In this document: positions 23,197 to 25,653 of the stretch, piece after piece
Layout: each line of letters starts with the position of its first letter
How positions within the stretch are numbered: the first letter of the stretch is position 1
Origin: RGIG464 sp045643185
GTDB lineage: Bacteria > Myxococcota_A > Bradymonadia > UBA4248
Assembly (NCBI GenBank): GCA_045643185.1
Contig: JAZUKH010000281.1
Span: 1 to 25,653 of the forward strand
DNA length: 25,653 nt
Direction of reading: 5' to 3'
Notes under the pieces: model-generated
What the model was told of the DNA's origin: nothing
What the model saw: the letters and a program-made list of their open reading frames with translations, nothing else
Databases searched by the model: none
Translations under genes and position numbers: made by a program

Positions 23197-24879
23197 ATGA
23201 TGAAAGAAAATCAGTTGGTTCAAAAACTTCAACGTCCACAGGCGATGGTGCTCAAACCTCGTCAGCGTCTTGATGCCTTGCTCGATCAGCAGAATACCAA
23301 AGAAGCCGTTTGCGCGCTTTCGCCGATGGAATTTTACGATCTCTATCACGATCTGGGCGCCAATGACGCGCTTGAACTCCTCAATTATTGCTCGGGCGAA
23401 CAGCTGCAGACGTGTTTTGACCTCGATCTGTGGCGCGGTGATGAGCTCGAAGACGCTGCCCTCACGCCGTGGGTCGAAAGTCTGCTTACGATCGAGGATG
23501 ACGAGCAGTTTAAGGCCATTTTTAATGAGATCGACCCAGAACTTCTGCCGCTCTACTTGAATCGTAATGTTCATTTATATATCGCGGAAGATAAGAATGA
23601 CGAGGTTGAGATCCCTGAAGGGGAATCGCCCAACGTCATGCAGACGCCCGATATGATCTACTGGATCGCCTATCCCGAAGATAATACGAAGGCGGAAGTG
23701 CTTCGACAGCTCGTTGATCGCATTTACCATATTCTCGGGGTCGAAAAAGCCTGGTCTTATATTGAAAAAATGCATTGGGAAATGGCGAGCAATCTTGAAG
23801 AAACTTGCTACCACTTCCGTACCGAACGCATTCGTGAATACGGCTTTTTGCCGCGTGAAGAAGCGTGCGCGATCTTCGCAAATTGCGCGCTGGCTGCCGA
23901 GACCGAGGCGATCCGCCAGGCCAGTGGTAAGGATGTCTGCGCCCACGCCTTTGATCAGACGGAACGCTTCGAAAATGCGATCGCCCATCTCAAGTCGGAT
24001 GACGTCGATGACACGTATTTTGCCCACATATTAAGCCAGATGGATGATCTCGAAAGTCTTCGCGTTCAGTTGCTGTCACTGGCTCAGCGCGTTGCGACCG
24101 CCGACGGTTTTCAGCCGCACGAAGAACAGGGCGTCGATGATTCCATGTTGCTCGCGATCTGTGATGTCAACATCGGGCTCGAATATACGTCGCGCCGTGA
24201 TGACGAGCTCGCGCGCCGCATTTTGGCCAAAACGCCGTTGTCTAAACTTTTTAATATCGGTCATAACGTCACGCTCGAATTGCATCGCAAGGCCAAATTG
24301 CTGACAGTGCGCGGCCATTTGTCGATCATCGAAGATCAGCCGCTCAGTCTGCTTACGAACGCCCAGCGCGATTGCATCGAAGGGCTGCTGGAGGCGCGTC
24401 CGCGTCCAGCGCTTTCGACGCTCAAACCGTTTAAATCAATGCAGGATATTGGCGCGGCGGCTCAGGCCATCGCCGATGTGGCGTTGCGCGAAGTCTTTTT
24501 TGGCATCGCGGCCAACAAGCAGAAAGACGACATCGCGACGTTTGCTTATACACACGAACTTTACCTTGGGGTCGAAGAAGTCAATTTCGATAACGTGGCC
24601 GCAACCTGGATGCTCAACCGCTATTTGAAGCTCGAGGATCCGTGGCGCCCGATCCGCTTGTCGGAACTGCCTTCGCGCGACGAAGTGCTGACGGCGTTGA
24701 GTCCTGAATCCATGCGTGCCTTCTACAAATCGAGTCTCGATGAAACGACGGTGGCGTCTCAGATGCGTTTGGCGCATCAACTCACGGCCGAGCTCATCGA
24801 AGGTTGGCCTGCGTCGCAAAAACGTCCCGATCCGCGTGCATTTAACGTGCTCGTCATCGAAAACGAAGAAGACATTTAA
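23197..24879 (+). CDS. Cytoplasmic protein resembling the DUF6178 family
   Basis: 560 residues, no signal peptide or membrane segment, rich in Glu, Leu and Ala and probably all-helical. The N-terminal pattern (LSPMEFYDLYHDLGANDALE, then LLNYCSGEQLQTCFDLDLWR) resembles DUF6178 proteins of deltaproteobacteria, where such segments count position along the sequence: 'location/region, aspartate-leucine-x-W'. No catalytic motif is seen and the function of the family is unknown to me. The start is either of two adjacent ATGs (23197, 23200). A TATAAT lies close upstream and no Shine-Dalgarno sequence is evident. The next gene begins 10 bases after the stop, so the two are likely co-transcribed. The family call is from memory of sequence character and is tentative; the coding call is firm. 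Confidence 0.75.
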   Translation: MMKENQLVQKLQRPQAMVLKPRQRLDALLDQQNTKEAVCALSPMEFYDLYHDLGANDALELLNYCSGEQLQTCFDLDLWRGDELEDAALTPWVESLLTIEDDEQFKAIFNEIDPELLPLYLNRNVHLYIAEDKNDEVEIPEGESPNVMQTPDMIYWIAYPEDNTKAEVLRQLVDRIYHILGVEKAWSYIEKMHWEMASNLEETCYHFRTERIREYGFLPREEACAIFANCALAAETEAIRQASGKDVCAHAFDQTERFENAIAHLKSDDVDDTYFAHILSQMDDLESLRVQLLSLAQRVATADGFQPHEEQGVDDSMLLAICDVNIGLEYTSRRDDELARRILAKTPLSKLFNIGHNVTLELHRKAKLLTVRGHLSIIEDQPLSLLTNAQRDCIEGLLEARPRPALSTLKPFKSMQDIGAAAQAIADVALREVFFGIAANKQKDDIATFAYTHELYLGVEEVNFDNVAATWMLNRYLKLEDPWRPIRLSELPSRDEVLTALSPESMRAFYKSSLDETTVASQMRLAHQLTAELIEGWPASQKRPDPRAFNVLVIENEEDI

Positions 24880-24889
24880 CGAGGTCATT

Positions 24890-25498
24890 ATGTGTTCAAG
24901 ACTTGGTTGTGCCATCGTCAGCATGGTTGCGATTTTTACGTTGTTGATGCTGGGCGCCTGCTCGTCAGCCCAAAAGGCTGACGAGGCGCCTTCGGCTTCA
25001 CCCGAAGGCCCAGCATCGGCGCATGCGCCGATGCCAGGCGCCGACCTGGTCGACGCAGCGGCGCCTGTCGACGCGGTCGTGGATGATACGCCACTCGTGC
25101 CGGTCGACGATGTGGACGAAGTCGACATGCCATTCATGGAACTCGACAGCCGCGCGTCGTCTGACACCTACGGCGTTGAGATCGAAATCACCGGTGATGG
25201 TTACTATACTTTTCGCGTGACCGGTGAAGATAAGGCACCGTGGTCGATCTACGTCGTCACTGCGGCAGAACTGGCTGAGAATGGCGGCCCCTGTCGACTC
25301 ATCGCACAAGGGTGCGATGCGCTGCCGCAGGGCGAAGCCGTGCCGATCAAAAAAGGTAGTCTGGTGTGCGCGATCCCCGCTGTGAACGCGTTGACGATCC
25401 AGGACTCGTCGGACTTGCTCGAAGTGGGTGAGAGCGTTTTGCACGTGACGCGCAAAGGCGCCGTACTCGCCTCGGGACGCGGATGCAAAAAAAATTAA
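24890..25498 (+). CDS. Small lipoprotein of unknown function
   Basis: 202 residues. The ATG at 24890 (MCSRLGCAIV) follows GAGG and begins a lipoprotein signal with a classic lipobox LGAC-SS. Earlier in-frame starts would lie inside the preceding gene. A Pro/Ala/Asp-rich linker (about residues 25-85) leads to a small beta-rich domain (YGVEIEITGDGYYTFRVTG, then WSIYVVTAAEL). Four cysteines sit in the C-terminal half, including GGPCRLIAQGCD, suggesting disulphides outside the cytoplasm. The family is not recognised. It is 10 bases downstream of the DUF6178-like gene and probably in one operon with it. Its linker-coding DNA contains stacked hairpins. Confidence 0.8.
   Translation: MCSRLGCAIVSMVAIFTLLMLGACSSAQKADEAPSASPEGPASAHAPMPGADLVDAAAPVDAVVDDTPLVPVDDVDEVDMPFMELDSRASSDTYGVEIEITGDGYYTFRVTGEDKAPWSIYVVTAAELAENGGPCRLIAQGCDALPQGEAVPIKKGSLVCAIPAVNALTIQDSSDLLEVGESVLHVTRKGAVLASGRGCKKN
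24961..25034. repeat. Three adjacent inverted repeats within a coding sequence
   Basis: CTCGTCAGCC-caaaa-GGCTGACGAG (24961-24985, perfect 10-bp stem), GCCTTCGG-cttcac-CCGAAGGC (24988-25009, perfect 8-bp stem) and a perfect 22-base palindrome at 25013-25034 with core CATCGGCGCATGCGCCGATG. They cover the region coding for the linker after the lipobox of the small lipoprotein. A smaller CGACC-t-GGTCG follows at 25042-25052. Confidence 0.85.
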
Positions 25499-25506
25499 AA
25501 AAAAGG

Positions 25507-25535
25507 TTGACGCGTATCCCCGATGCGCGTATAAG
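25507..25535 (+). promoter_or_regulatory. Sigma70-like promoter
   Basis: TTGACG (25507-25512), 17 bases, TATAAG (25530-25535): near-consensus boxes at optimal spacing. The predicted start near 25542 would drive the ORF beginning at 25573, or an untranslated RNA. Confidence 0.6.
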
Positions 25536-25572
25536 CCTCGCCTCGTCAACGGGCACCAAACCTGCTGACACG

Positions 25573-25653
25573 ATGAAAATTGAAAAGAAGAAAGTGATAG
25601 AGATATGGGCGATGAATCGAGAGATTCATCACAACATCAAGTGTCTATGTAGA
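25573..25653 (+). CDS. Start of an unidentified gene leaving the window
   Basis: 27 open codons from ATG to the edge, beginning MKIEKKKVIEIWAMNREIHH. It is preceded by a good promoter, but no clear ribosome site is visible. The visible part is too short to identify; its basic, helical start would suit a DNA-binding or transposase-like protein, which is only a guess. Confidence 0.35.
   Translation, partial: MKIEKKKVIEIWAMNREIHHNIKCLCR

Overview
The window looks like a chromosomal segment of a Gram-negative bacterium from the Myxococcota/'deltaproteobacterial' radiation (inference). Pointers are a secreted lipoprotein with myxobacterial-type Cys-rich 'CDDGNTTNGDGCS' repeats, several further lipoproteins, a beta-barrel-like outer-membrane candidate, and a long protein resembling the DUF6178 family. 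Base composition is mixed: housekeeping genes are moderately GC-rich, while parts of the defence locus and the region around the insertion sequence are visibly AT-rich.

Layout. (1) 1-3691: two divergent surface lipoproteins. One is a staphylococcal-nuclease-like thermonuclease on the minus strand, cut by the left edge. The other is a glycerophosphodiester phosphodiesterase preceded by a LamG-like domain. Each has a low-complexity Gly-Asp repeat linker after its lipid anchor. (2) 3774-14990: a composite type I restriction-modification locus in the order hsdM - fic - hsdS - SF1 (RecD/Dda-like) helicase - hsdR, all on the plus strand. A decayed hsdM fragment follows, and a tiny relic of an hsdR start lies just upstream of hsdR. 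The intergenic gaps hold strong palindromic repeats. (3) 15086-17788: an outer-membrane-barrel-like gene and, upstream of it, a degenerate IS66-family element with perfect 16-bp ends, a truncated tnpA remnant, no tnpB and a tnpC with two frameshifts. (4) 17789-19219: an AT-rich stretch with a small Myb/SANT-like ORF fragment, then an unknown lipoprotein. (5) 19332-22924: a ClpB-like disaggregase whose first AAA+ module has lost its key ATPase residues, divergent from cytidylate kinase (cmk). (6) 23197-25653: a DUF6178-like gene, a probably co-transcribed small lipoprotein with stacked hairpins inside its coding sequence, a good sigma70-type promoter, and the start of a gene leaving the window.

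How the genes work together: HsdM, HsdS and HsdR should form a type I restriction enzyme. The Fic protein (AMPylator-type motif plus winged helix) and the AT-rich helicase sit between the core subunits on the same strand and are candidate accessory defence components. The hsdS target-recognition domains and the helicase are more AT-rich than hsdM, hsdR and the conserved hsdS segments. Together with the hsdM and hsdR relics, this indicates a locus shaped by recombination and gene replacement.
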